Position numbers and translations under genes: made by a program. DNA of 64,000 nucleotides, from the NCBI RefSeq assembly GCF_036711975.1, contig NC_091971.1, positions 6,889,501-6,953,500 of the forward strand, given 5' to 3'. The notes below the pieces were generated by a model that did not search any database, had not been told where the DNA came from, and worked only from the letters and a program-made list of their open reading frames with translations. Each line of letters opens with the position of its first letter. Position 1 is the first letter of the stretch. Of the stretch, positions 1 to 11,369 are shown piece after piece. The DNA comes from Onthophagus taurus. Lineage: Eukaryota > Arthropoda > Insecta > Coleoptera > Scarabaeidae.

Positions 1-1
1 A

Positions 2-2533
2 ATGTATTGTCAAAGAACGATTGATTTATTTTATTACACCCACGAAGATGATATCACCAAATTCATTATTTTATTACTGCTTTGTCAAATTATTAGAATG
101 ATTTTATTGGCTATTTATACAAGTGCAGGGGTAAGTATATACTTTTTATGATGAGAAAATATTGATTTCGGAGCACTTTTTATTGAAATTATAATGAATT
201 TAGAGAAACCACTTGCCTTACAACAACTTGTTTGATTGAGGAAAAGTGGATAAAACCTGGTATAAAAACAGCTCCAATTTTATTAAGCATCATTTCTCAT
301 TCAACTTAAGAAATTTTGTACTAAGAATACAATTTTCTTCTTTTGCAGATTGGTGGAAATGTAAACTTATCAAATCATCAAGCTCGAATGAGACAATTTC
401 TAACATTCGCTAAATCGGTTGATTTGGATGAAAATATCACCGAAGAAATGGTAAACCATTACGAATATGTTTGGCGTGAAACTCTGGGTACAAACATAAC
501 GGCTCTTTCAAAAAAGTTTAATTTATATCTTCGTACTCAATTTTTTTCTTTTCTCTACGAAGAAACGCTAAGAAGAACGAATATTTTCTGTAATGCCCCG
601 GACGCGATTGTTCAACATTTTCTCCCAATGCTCGAAGAACAACATTACAAAAAAGGTGCTGAAATCATCCGGTGCAACGACGTTCAAGGTAAAATGTTTA
701 TTGTTCATCGGGGAGCCATAAATATTACAGTGGCGAATACGGAAATTTGTGAGATGGAAATGGGTGGAATTTTTGGTTGTTTCCAAAAAGGTGGTATTAC
801 AAGACAAACGATTAATGTTACTGCAAAAAGTCATACGATAGTTCTTACAGTCGATAGTGTTAAATTTCACGAATTAATGTCCGAATGGGACGATCGAAAT
901 ATTGAGACGTTTTTAAAACAACTTAAAGTAATTCATACTGAATTTATCGAGGTTTCCTCAAAAGTCACCCAACGTTTACTTACCCGGGAAAAATTACAAG
1001 TTTTACCCTTCGAAGATGTAACCATATACGACCCCATCATAGCAACTGTTAGCAAATACATCGAAGAGGATTCAAAATCTTTTCGGATCTTCGTATACAT
1101 CTTAAACGTCCATATAGCATCAATATCCTCTGTAGGATTTTTAGCTTACGCTTTTATAGACGCGGGAAAATCACCTCATTTCACTTTTTATATCGTATTA
1201 TATTTGTTGGATTTATTATTTTTCATCAAAATTTTTTTTGGATTTCATTTACCGTTTGTTGATTTAATAACTGGGTTTAAAGTGTTAAACGCGAAGATAA
1301 TCGCGAAGAGATACGCGAAAAAAAATTTTGTGGTTGACATGGCTTCTTTATTCCCTTTCGAAATTATTTCTTGGAATTTATATCCAAACTGGATTAAAGT
1401 GTTTACTTTAAATAGAACGTTAAGGATATTGTACCTTTATCGTTATTATCAATCGTGCATTAATAAATTAACGGTTAGTGTGCATTTAAGATGGTCATTT
1501 TTGGTTTATTCTACTTTATTCAAATTGCAATTTATGCATAGTATTTGGTGAGAAATGTTTCATTTGGTTGTGAGTTGTTGTAATTGATTTTTTTAGGGTT
1601 GTTGTCGCTTGTCTTAATCCGAGATGTTATGAGACTTCTAATGTTATTGGGAGACCAAATGGGACTGTTATAGCAAGCGATGTTACTTCATCAACGATTT
1701 TGGGATACACTTACATCATAAATTTATTTACTAAGAATGGGTTAAAGGATTCAATTCCAACCTCAACGTTACAACTTCTTATAACGGCAATTATAGCTAT
1801 TTATTCGCATATTATTGTTGCTCATCTCACTAGTAGTTACGCCAACATCACTATCATTGAAAACAATACTATGGATAGATATTATTATAAAATTAATCAC
1901 ATAAAATTGTATTTAAAGGTAAATTTTTTAAATTAAAAAAGTTAGGTTTTATATAAATATTTTTAGGGTAGACAATTATCACCAGCAATTTTTAAAAAGG
2001 TTTGGGAATACTTTTTGGAGCTTTGGAATTTACAACACGGTGAATGGATGCCCTATTTAATAGCTCTAGCTCCCCCGTATTTAAAACAAGACGTAATGTA
2101 CTATTTATACGGCCACCATTTAGAAAATCATTTCTTGTTTGCAAAAACTCATAAAGATTTTCTAAGACAAGTCGCCGCTTTGTTAGAAAGAAGAATTTAT
2201 TTACCAGGAAATGTGATTGTTGAGAAAGGAGATGTTGATCACACAATGTATTTTTTGCATAATGGTGAAGTTGGTGCTTATGATAAACCGGGGATGAATG
2301 AATTAACTTTTATTTTAACAAGAGAAATGGCTTTTGGGGAGGCTCAGGGAATGTATGGGATTCCTTTCCCCGTTTCGTACAAAGCTTTATCTACCACGAC
2401 GATTTTGGCCTTACAAAAACATTCTTGGGAGTATTTATTGGAATGGTTTCCTGCTTCTAATGAGGAAATTATGGCTAAAGCTAACGAATATAAATTAAAA
2501 AGTGGTATTCATTATTACACCAAAAAATTATAA
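2..2533 (+). CDS. Multi-repeat cyclic-nucleotide-gated-type channel, 3' part (CNGK-like)
   Basis: Four exons can be joined in phase: 2-130, 349-1547, 1597-1918 and 1967-2533. The gene runs off the left edge. The visible protein starts with an S6-like helix and C-linker (NHQARMRQFL) and a first cyclic-nucleotide-binding domain. A second complete unit follows: S1-S4 with a short arginine series (RTLRILYLYR), a pore loop, S6, C-linker and a second binding domain ending at the stop. At least two channel units on one chain recalls the single-chain, four-repeat CNGK channels; that assignment is inferred. The filter position reads TKNGLKDS where K-selective relatives have T-x-GYGD, so ordinary K selectivity is doubtful. 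The binding domains are also eroded: the first has FGC for FGE and neither has the usual phosphate-binding Arg-Thr/Ser-Ala. A polyadenylation signal AATAAA lies at 2547. Confidence 0.8.
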
Positions 2534-2546
2534 TTATTATTAATTT

Positions 2547-2552
2547 AATAAA
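2547..2552 (+). promoter_or_regulatory. Polyadenylation signal of the channel gene
   Basis: A canonical AATAAA hexamer stands 14 bases after the channel stop codon, in AT-rich DNA. The position fits 3'-end formation, although AATAAA is common by chance at this base composition. Confidence 0.45.
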
Positions 2553-2584
2553 ATATAAATAGAGTAATTAATTTAAAAAAATAA

Positions 2585-2850
2585 TTAATAATTTACTTCA
2601 AGTAGCGCCATCTATTAGCAACTCCTTAATAAAAATTTAATCCTTTTTAAATTATATTATTAATTACAATTTGTTAGAAATTATCCATATTTCAAGAAAA
2701 AATCAAACAATGATGAAATAAACAACATTTTAATGAAGTTTTATTAAATCTTTATCCTTTACTTAAAAAAAACTTAGACATTGACATTTTTTGATGTTGA
2801 CATTTGACATCAACAATTTTTTATAGGTTATGTGTTTAATTAGAAAACCC
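2585..2850. repeat. Copy A of a diverged ~270-bp dispersed duplication
   Basis: This stretch between the channel and SMYD5 genes resembles 4978-5245 inside an intron of the RRM gene. Both contain ACTTCAAGTAGCGCCATC near the start, a TTGACATTGACA-like run later, and TAGGTTATGTGT followed by AATTAGAAAACC at the end. Divergence is high between these anchors, so the copying is old. No terminal inverted repeats were seen. Confidence 0.65.
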
Positions 2851-2893
2851 AAATGTGATTTATTTTCACTTTCGATTAAGGAATTTGATTGTT

Positions 2894-4045
2894 TTAATCA
2901 GACATATCTTCATCACTTTCTTCAGATGTAACATCAGCTTCGTTAATTTCTTGTAAACATTTTTCACAATTACAAATAAATAAATAATTTTCAGCAAGTT
3001 GTTTATGTCTGGAATGTCTTGAGCGCCCCAAATTGCACTCGTCTAAGTAGCTTATACAAATTTCTTCTCCATCTTGAATATCTTTTAATGCAACTAACGA
3101 TAATTTGCTGTTGTTGTGTAAAAAGCTTGGTTCTGCGTTTGGGATGCAGCTATGATTTGCAGCACTTTGTAAACTATATAAAGCAACTCCTTCATTGTTC
3201 AAAAAGCATCCAACGTTATTCTCCATGTCTACATAGAGTTTATCAATAAAATTATTGAGCTTTTCACGTTCGAAGTCACTTAATGGTAATTCAGAGCATT
3301 TATTAACCCATTCGCTTATAGAACTTGTTCCAACACCTTGTCCATTAGTTCCTAATATTGCTAATAATTTATGAAACCCTTCTATTGTGTCAATTTCTTT
3401 TTGGGAAATAACGTTTTTTAATAAATCATATAACAGATTTATGCTTCCAATAAACTTATCTCCCAAAAATTTATGTGCTAATTCCAATTCTTCATTAACA
3501 CTTTTATTACAAAATTGATTCAATTTTAGAAGAACTTGTTCCCGATTTTCTGATTGTTCAATCATTGCTAAAATTCTTGGTAAAATCATGATTGTACTTT
3601 CTTCTGGGGGATAATGAATTTGTTTCCAAGCATTATTCAAATTAATTAAAGGATGGGTTGTGTTTAAACCAACACATAACATTTTATGGTAATCATTCCA
3701 AGAATTCATTTTACATTCTTCACTACAATACTCAACGTTGCAATTAAAACATAAAACGATTTTACTTTTATCAGTTGTGCAACAATCGGGAAAAGGTAAT
3801 TCTAAATTAGGTTGGCCGGTTAATCTTCTCGCATTCTCTTGAGCCGTTTCTAATGGTTTTAAGCAGTAATCACAGGCTTTATATTTATATTCCGAATTCC
3901 AAGAGAATTGACAACAAACAAAGGGGGTTTCTTCAAAGATAACATCCCCAGATTTAAACGATTTTTTTGCGAATAATCCGCGTCCTTTTGAATTATTAAC
4001 TAAACGGATTTCAACGTTTTCCATATCGTTTTTTATGTTTTCCAC
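2894..4045 (-). CDS. SMYD5: SMYD5 family SET/MYND protein lysine methyltransferase
   Basis: A single-exon gene of 383 residues, close to the 418 of human SMYD5. The split SET domain starts near residue 12 (GRGLFAKKSFKSGD). A MYND-type zinc cluster follows at about 98-125 (CFNCNVEYCSEEC...C). The catalytic half holds the SAM/catalytic signature NHSCIPNAE (about 296-304), then GEEICISYLD and RSRHSRHKQLAENYLF. The C-terminal CNCEKC and an acidic tail (TSEESDEDMSD) match SMYD5 rather than SMYD1-4, which carry a TPR region. Known members methylate histone and ribosomal-protein lysines. Two in-frame Met codons stand at residues 1 and 8, and the first was taken. It is divergent to the RRM gene, with about 400 bp between starts. 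Confidence 0.93.
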   Translation of the reverse strand: MENIKNDMENVEIRLVNNSKGRGLFAKKSFKSGDVIFEETPFVCCQFSWNSEYKYKACDYCLKPLETAQENARRLTGQPNLELPFPDCCTTDKSKIVLCFNCNVEYCSEECKMNSWNDYHKMLCVGLNTTHPLINLNNAWKQIHYPPEESTIMILPRILAMIEQSENREQVLLKLNQFCNKSVNEELELAHKFLGDKFIGSINLLYDLLKNVISQKEIDTIEGFHKLLAILGTNGQGVGTSSISEWVNKCSELPLSDFEREKLNNFIDKLYVDMENNVGCFLNNEGVALYSLQSAANHSCIPNAEPSFLHNNSKLSLVALKDIQDGEEICISYLDECNLGRSRHSRHKQLAENYLFICNCEKCLQEINEADVTSEESDEDMSD

Positions 4046-4441
4046 GTGGTTTGGTTAGGTTTTTATAAAAGGTTATGTTTACAGACAGCTGTCAAGGTGA
4101 CAGTAAATGTCAAAAAGCAATTCAGCCAATAGTAGATATATCGATTAGAAACATAAAATTCCCTATATATTACTATAAATATTTCCTATAGTTTTTTGTG
4201 AGTGTTATCGTTACACATTCGATATCAAGGAATTTAATGTATTGCGTTCGAAAAAGGCATTTATTTATGAGTCGTTGATTAAATAGCACTCAAATTTAAA
4301 TGGTCGTATTTATCAGTAAGTTTAATTTTAAAATGTTAGTGCAAAAAGTTTTTTAGGAAAATAAGTAAACAAGTAATGGTGATTTTCAGACAAAAACAAA
4401 ATTAACTTAACACTTTTAAAGTGAAAAGTAACGATATTATA
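4046..4441. promoter_or_regulatory. Divergent promoter region, SMYD5 / RRM gene
   Basis: These 396 bp separate two genes read outward. The SMYD5 side has CAGCTGTCAAGGTGACAG followed by AATGTCAAAAAG, a cluster of TGTCA/TGACA words that recurs at other gene starts in the window. No convincing TATA box was seen. The promoter role is inferred from position. Confidence 0.6.
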
Positions 4442-6766
4442 ATGAATGAGGAAGAACATTTATTAAACCTACAAAAATCATCACAACAGTGGGCCCGACG
4501 TCAACTATATGGCCATGTTAATCCACCTTTACCACCAAATTCTCCGCCCCACAAACCGCCACCACCTCCACCACCATCTCAAAGAGATTATAACAGCAGT
4601 TATTCAGGATCCAAACAGAATTATCCACCATCAAAATCACAAAGTAGGTGAGTATTACTACCGATTAAGAAATCCTTTTTATTTATTTTGTTTTTGTATA
4701 AATTTAGACTAAAATTATTGTTTTATTTGTTAAGCTGCAATAATAATAATAATAATAGCAGTGGTAGTAAAGCAAAGTAAGTATGTATTTATTAAAATTA
4801 AATTTATACATATTTTTAAGTTGGCATTTTGAAATTTGACACTTATAATTCATTTTGAATATAAAAAATTTGAATATATGTGAATTTGTATATGAAATTT
4901 AAGCGTTTGTATTAAATTGAAGGTATACGTTATTATTTTAGAGAAATGTTATAAATAATGTGATTTAATTTTGCAAAATTCTCATTTTACAAATTATTAT
5001 TACTTCAAGTAGCGCCATCTATTAGCAAAATTGTTTAATTCTTTTGAATTATTGTATTACATATTTGATTGTTACAGTTTCTTAAAAATTTAAAAGGCCG
5101 TATTTCAAGAGGGAATGAAATGATGAAGAAATTAAGAACATTTTTGTAGTTTACTTAAAAAAATTATTTTGACATTGACACTTAATTTTGACACTAACAA
5201 TTTTTTTGTAGGTTATGTGTTAAATTAGAAAACCTTAATTTGGAGTATTTGGAACTTTTTATCAATTTTAATGAGGAAAACCATTAACAGAATTAATAAA
5301 TGGGGGGGAATTTTATTGATATTTTGTATCTGAATATTTATTATGATTATAAAAGCTTATACCTCATCATTTATTACTTTATTATTAACATTAACAAAAA
5401 TAGTAATATATCTTTTTCTATTTTAACCAGATACTCTCAGTACAAACAACAAGGTCAATACAACCAATTACCACCACGTTATTATCCACCCCCTTTACCA
5501 CCTCTTCCAATGCATTCCTATAATCATTATAGCCCTTACACGTTAGATCCTCAATGCAGTTGGAATTACCAACAAAAAAATTATCCCAATAAAAATCGCT
5601 CGGAAAGAGAACGAGAAGAAGACTTGGAAGATAAAAGAAAAAATCGAAAACGAAAAAAACCGCTCTCCCAAAACATGGTTCATCAAAAAAATTACACTCT
5701 TGAAGATGCTATAACCGCTTTAGAAGTGGAAAAGCAGTATAACAAACGATATAAGAATCAATCTTTAATATTGAAGTTTCCCGATCCCGAATTGAACAAA
5801 GAAATCGTTGCCAAATTGCACCCAGCGATTGAAAATGTCCATTTTCAACAAAAATCAACGCCAAGATTTTGTTTTGTTAATTTAAAAGAGGATGTAGATT
5901 TAGATGCGGTAATTAAAGACCTAAATACAACCCCATTTGGTCAAGGTTTTATCACGGCCGAATTAAAAAATGACCAAGAAAGTGAAAAAGAAACGAAACC
6001 GGAAGACATAGACCCATGTTGTTTGTACATAGGTAACATAGCCCATGGTATTCCTAGACAAAAACTCGACGAGCTTTATCCAAGTAATAAACGAGTCGAT
6101 ATGGGGTTTGCACGAAAAATGCGCTTCACAAGATACGCATTTATTTCATTTCACAACGCTAAAGACGCGTTGGAGGCATTTAAAAAGACTCATTACATGG
6201 AATTGGCAGCTAAAAGCCTTATTGTGCGATTTCGACGGTTTCAAAGCACCGTTGGTATGCCGGGCGAGAAAAAACCGCAAAACTCAACGAAACGGAAGCG
6301 AGCCGATTCGGCAACAACCGATGATCTTGAAGTTATCAGCGAAGATTTTAGTAATGTTGATCCGACCAGTTATACATATGTTAAAGAGGAACCTATGTCC
6401 GACTCCGAAGGTGGAGATGATAGCGAACCTGATGATCATGTGAATGGACACTCATCAAATCACGACGACTGGAAAGTTAAAGTTGAAGAACCTAATGCGG
6501 AGATTAAGGAGGAACCTGATATGTCAGGAAGTGGATGTATTTTTGTTTGATTTATTTTGTTAAATGAGTTATTAATTTATGGTTTAATTGCAGATGATAG
6601 TTCTGGGAGCGAAAACGATCATTTACAAGATCATTCATTATTGGTAGGATACAAATTTGTAATAATTTTTGTATTAATACTTTATTTTTTGTAGGATCCG
6701 AGTCAACACTTAAGAGATTTGGCAGCCCAAAGGGAGTTACTTAGAAACATGACTTTTGATTTATAA
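4442..6766 (+). CDS. RRM-domain RNA-binding protein, proline-rich N-terminus
   Basis: Five exons (4442-4647, 4735-4776, 5431-6536, 6594-6643, 6695-6766) join to 491 codons plus stop. The donor at 6536 was chosen over a weaker one at about 6530. The start is the ATG at 4442. The N-terminus is rich in proline (PPHKPPPPPPPS, then PPPLPPLP), followed by a basic RSEREREEDLEDKRKNRKRK nuclear-type stretch. A weak RRM-like fold follows (SLILKFPDPE ... RFCFVNLKED). A clearer RRM comes next, with RNP2-like LYIGNI and RNP1-like TRYAFISF. The C-terminal part is acidic and has three psi-K-x-E words (VKEEP, VKVEE, IKEEP) typical of SUMO acceptor sites. I do not recognise the orthologue. A role in nuclear RNA metabolism is only inferred. 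Confidence 0.85.
4735..4776 (+). other. Possible 42-nt cassette microexon of the RRM gene
   Basis: The segment has a pyrimidine-rich acceptor ending TTAAG and a near-perfect donor (AAA then GTAAGTAT). Its 42 nt keep the phase between exon 1 and the next exon, so inclusion adds 14 residues (a run of Asn, then SSGSKA). Skipping also leaves an open frame. It may therefore be alternatively spliced. Confidence 0.6.
4978..5245. repeat. Copy B of the ~270-bp dispersed duplication
   Basis: Lies in the long intron of the RRM gene and matches 2585-2850 in the same orientation and anchor order. See copy A for the shared words. Confidence 0.65.
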
Positions 6767-7257
6767 GATATTTTACAAAAAATTAATGGGAATGTTTTAG
6801 GTTGTATCTGTATTTGTTAATTTTATTCTGTAATATTAATGTAATTTAATCTAAAGTACATCACGCATGAAAAAATTATATATATATCTTTTTAAGAATT
6901 ACATCCTCCCTCTAGGCACCTTATCAAACTCCTTTTCTAAGTTTATAAAGTCTAAAAAGCTGTTATGTGGCGCCCTCTAAAAACAATTAAAGATATTACC
7001 CGCGTTGAGAAACACTGAGTAAGAAAAAAAAATAGTTTCAAATGTGTTTATTATTTATTATTAATCCAATGGATTAGTTTTTATGTAGCATTTAAATTAA
7101 ATCTATTAGTAAAATATAAAATCGCTTACTTATTTACTGCAATAACGTGAATAACTTTTTTTAAATACTTTTTAAACTACTATCAACAGCAAAATAATAA
7201 AGAAAAGACATCATTATCCTTAAACGTTAATTTATACCTAAATCATATAAATATCAC

Positions 7258-8313
7258 TTATTTTTCTTCCCCATATTGTAATAAACTCAAAGCTTTTTGT
7301 AAATTATCAATAGCTGTTTTAACATCATCATAAGTTAAAGCGGAATTAGCCAATTTACAATATCTTTGCGCCTTCTCCATACTATCAGGACTCAAAGTAA
7401 CTGATCCACTTGTTGGTGGTGGTAACGTTGGTGCAACCGTTGGAAAAACGGGTTGGGGAAAAACAGAATCGCTTGGAACGTCCGGTAATGAAGGAACATT
7501 AGCCCCGGCTACGTCCGAACTTGGAGTAGCAGGAACGCTAGTGCTTGGGGAGTTTGAATCAAACGGACGTGGTCTATCTTCAAACAAAAAACTTGCTGGG
7601 GGTTGAAATCCGTTTGCGTCTGAATCAGGTGGTAAAATCCCTTTCATCCTATCAAGTTCTTCTTTAGAAACAAACCCAGAATATCTTTCATCTTCTGGTG
7701 AAAGGATTACTGTTACATTTCCTGGGGTTGGAACTAAACCTTCTTTAAGACAATTATGAATGTATGCTGCTCTCCATTTAGCATATTTACGCTTTTGCTC
7801 AATATCTTCTGATATCTCCCCAAACTGGTTTAAGGTATCAAAAAGAATTCCTGATGTATAAAACGCCTTAACAACATTTCTGCATCAAAATAAAATCATT
7901 AAACATCAATCATAATCATTAACTTATCACCATACTTATCAAATTTAGAATTTTTATCACATTCATCAGCAAAATTAAACATCTTTAAGGCATGCTCTTC
8001 AATCATAGCCTGCGCGCAAACCTCACTCGTAATTCCTTCCAAATCGTGATGTTGAGACTTTGTTTTTTCCAACCAATCCATTAGAGCTAAAAGAAGCTCT
8101 GTGACTGCTGGAGGTCTTTTTCCAGGTAAAGCATTCATTGCGGATTGGACCGCATACATACGAGCTACAAAAATTAGTTAAACATTTTATTGTGGTGAAA
8201 TAAGAAAATTTACCCCAATAAGTTATAACGATGTTACGTTGTTCGTGATCATCAGCTACCTTTAAGAAATGCGATAAAGATCGCACTTCTGGTGGAACAG
8301 GAGGAAAACCCAT
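7258..8313 (-). CDS. VTA1: VTA1/LIP5, ESCRT-III/Vps4 cofactor
   Basis: Three exons (8214-8313, 7936-8164, 7258-7879) join to 316 residues, near the human 307. The N-terminal tandem MIT region is plain (FLKVADDHEQRNIVITYW, then ALKMFNFADECDKNSKF, then KYAKWRAAYIHNCLKEG). A Pro/Ser-rich linker of about 100 residues follows. The C-terminal VSL domain is AQRYCKLANSALTYDD...ALSLL, the part that contacts Vps4. In known systems VTA1 stimulates the Vps4 ATPase that recycles ESCRT-III at endosomes, in the cytosol. It is convergent to the RRM gene, with about 490 bp between stops that holds nothing recognised. Confidence 0.95.
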
Positions 8314-8726
8314 GATAATTTTATGAAAATAATTCGGATTGACAACCAAAACAAATCTATTTTTAGGGTTAAAGATGTGTCATATTTTGGGGGAAATGTT
8401 AATTTAGTAAATTTAGGTTGGTATTGACGTTTAAAGATTTTAACCTTGTTTTTTTAATTAAAAATGATTTATATTATTTTTGTAAAAACTAAAGGATTCA
8501 TAGTTTTTATTAGCTTATTTATTAAATTGTTATTTATAATAAAGAAAAATTATTCCAAAATTAAAACTATTAATATTGTAGATGGCGCTTTTTTAATAAA
8601 TACGTCAAATGTCATTAAACAAATATTTATTTAAAAGGTTATAAATTCAAATAGCAGTATTAAATTTTTCTCTACTTTTAATGTTTTTTAATTAATTATG
8701 TATGTTTTAACTTGAAAAAATAAGAT

Positions 8727-11369
8727 TTATTCAATTTTACGTCCCTGTCTCGATTTAAAGGTCAAAGTAATTGATCCATCAGGTTTATTAATAAGTAAAG
8801 ATTTTGTGTCAAGATCTGGTCCACTCCAACCAATTTCAAAACATCTTATTAACTGTAATAAATATTAATTAGTACTAATAAAATAAATAAAATCCTTAAA
8901 AAATCCAAATTACTTTCATAATCACAATTAACATATTTTGTTCAGCCAATCTCCGAGCAATACACGATCTTGCACCATGTCCAAAAGGTAACACAAGAAA
9001 TGGATGGATTGGTTTATAAAATTCGTGCTCTTTAATCCACCGTTCGGGAATAAAATCGTTTGGATTTGGGAAATTTGTTTCTAATCGACACGCAATTTGG
9101 TTTTGGGTAATTATTACGGTCTAAAAATTGAAAGGATAATCAACAACAAGAAATTAGATTAAATTTTTATAAAATCACCTCTTTTGGAACATTATATCCC
9201 GAAAGAACGGTATCTTTCTCTAAAATTCGCCCCACACCAACTGAAATCGGTCTTAATCGAAGAGATTCTTTTAAAACTGCTTTTGCGTAATACGCTTGAG
9301 ATAAAATTTCTTTTGTAACCGCGCTAAAGGGGCTTGGGAGTAACTTTAATGATTCTTCGTACAGTTTTTGTTGCGATTGTGGATTTTTTGCTAAATGATA
9401 TAGAATAAATGATGTGGTATATGTGCTCTAAAAAATTAGGTACAAATGGGATTAAAAATTTCTGAAGGAAAAATAGCATTAACACTGGATCCAGAACTAG
9501 AAATAGTCGGGTTTAGCAGTACGTCTCTCAAAACGGCTAAACCCGAATGATTCTAGGTCTTGTGTTAGGTCTAATGATAGTGCTAGTGTAAAAATAGAAC
9601 TAACACTATACCTACAACTAGAATCATTTGGGTTTAGCCACACGTCTCTAAAGACGGCTAAACCCGAATGATTCTAGTTTTAGGTATAGTGTTAGTTGTA
9701 GTTTTGCACTTCCACTGTCACTAGAACTAACATTAGACCTAGAAACATTTGGGTTTAGTCGTACGTCTCTTAAGACGGCTAAACCCGAATGATTGTAGTT
9801 CCTGGTCTAGCGCTGCCTAACACTTAAAACTAGAACTAACGCTAGACCTAGAACTAGAATCATTTGGGTTTAGCCACACGTGTCTAAAGACGGCTAAACC
9901 CGAATGATTCTAGTTCTAGTAATAGTGTTAGTTCTAGTTTTACACTTGCACTGTCACTAGAACTAATATTAGACCTAGAAACATTTGGGTTTAGCTTAGC
10001 GTCTCTTAAGGCGGCTAAACCTGAATGATTTTAGTTCTTGGTCTAGAGCTGCATAACATTTAAAACTGGAACTAACACTAGACCTAGATCTAGTGTTAGT
10101 TCTAGTTTTAATTCAATAAAAATATGCAACATAGTGACATTTTATGCTAATTAGCGCTACCTACCACCTACCAGCCATCTTAAAAAGCAACCTCAATGTG
10201 TTTAACTCTAACTCTAATGTTAATTCTAGTTTTATTTCAACAAAATATGTTTTTACCGTATCAATACCAGCTAATAAAAAGTCACAAGCGAATCCAATCA
10301 CATCTTTAAAATCTAAATTAGGCGAAGATAAATAGCTTTCTAAAAGTGATTTAGTTTGTGGCCCATTTTCTTGAAATAACGATAACTTTATTGATAATAA
10401 ATCAATGGCTACTCTAAAAGAAACATTTAAATATATTCTTGTAAATTAAATGGTTTAATTTATTACTCCTCCATAAAAATTTGGGCTTTCTTAAACTTTT
10501 TATATAAAGGTGTATCGAATTTTTTCCATAATTGAGGTCCATTATCAAGCTTTAGTATGCAACTATTTGATGTATAGGGAGCTTTTATTAGTTTTGATGA
10601 TCTCGAATTTGGGTGTAACTCCTGTTTTGAAAAGCTATCCAAGCGAATATCGAAAGCAGCAACTCCAGTTACTTAAAATTAAATAAATTGATTAAAATTG
10701 TTTTGATTAATGATTGTTATTATAATACGTTCTAAAAATAATCTGGATATTTGGGGGAGATAATCGAAACTTTCTTTTTTTGATAAATCTTTAACAATTA
10801 ACACCCATTCTTGTACCACTTGGTTTGAAATTGGTAAAAAATTTTCTACAGCTTTTGGACTACTTAATCCTTTTTGAAAAATACTTCTAAGTCGTAACCA
10901 ATCAGATCCATTACTAAAATTGTTTATAATTTAATAATAATTAAATTAATTTCATTAAATTACGTTGGTAATAATCCCCCGGTGTTATAAACCATTGGTC
11001 TATCTAATCTATATTTTTTTAGCGCCAAATGACTCCTTCTTTGTGGATATTTTCCTTCATTCCTAAATATTGTTTGAATATCATCCGGATTAAAAAGCCA
11101 TACAAGATTTATCCCAGGAATGATTTGTTCTCGAACGATTTGTCCATATCTTTGATATTTTTCCATTCCATTTCGTTGTAAACGATCAAATTTATATCTG
11201 CCTAAAATAAATCAATTAAATTATATCAATAAGTAATTTATTAATTAATTTTACCTATTACAGGAAAATATTGGTACAAAGTACCCAAAATCGGAATCGA
11301 AAACGGTCCAGGAATTTCCTCAAAGCTTTTAATTCGAGAATTTAAAATCGTCGACAATTTTCGTTTCAT
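8727..11369 (-). CDS. dib: Mitochondrial cytochrome P450, CYP302A1 (disembodied), ecdysteroid C22-hydroxylase
   Basis: Eight exons (11255-11369, 10964-11201, 10729-10913, 10467-10671, 10257-10413, 9179-9427, 8914-9120, 8727-8852) total 1482 nt, exactly 493 residues plus stop, the usual length for this P450. The N-terminus MKRKLSTILNSRIKS is basic and amphipathic, as in mitochondrial import signals. Further on are EIPGP, NTGGLLPTNGSDWLRLR (helix C), the I-helix AGIDTSTYTTSF, ESLRLRP (helix K, ExxR) and the haem loop PFGHGARSCIARR. The Cys-Ile-Ala in that loop, together with LLINKPDGS near the end, is what points to CYP302A1 rather than other mitochondrial P450s. The known role is 22-hydroxylation in ecdysone synthesis in the prothoracic gland. 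Intron 9428-10256 has taken in a hairpin-repeat array. A possible upstream exon near 11457-11520 has no in-frame start. Confidence 0.85.
9480..10135. repeat. Array of about five ~120-bp hairpin units inside a CYP302A1 intron
   Basis: Each unit is an inverted repeat. One arm runs through CTAGAACTAACACTAGAC to ATCATTTGGGTTTAGC. The centre is short and contains ACGTCTC...AAGACGG. The other arm reads back as GGCTAAACCCGAATGATT and TAGTTCTAGG. Centres lie near 9525, 9645, 9770, 9880 and 10000, so the period is about 120 bp. The same unit occurs near 25.7, 44.5, 45.6-46.0, 48.9-49.2 and 51.6 kb. No ORF and no target duplication was identified. Confidence 0.9.

Noticed and set aside
9500-10010. GGGTTTAG words read as telomere-type repeats
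   Set aside because: They occur once per arm of a 120-bp hairpin and not as short tandem repeats. Most insects use TTAGG telomeres.
10144-10335. 63-residue plus-strand ORF over the CYP302A1 intron and exon
   Set aside because: It is antisense to the coding exon with the I-helix and to the repeat tail, so it is a shadow frame.
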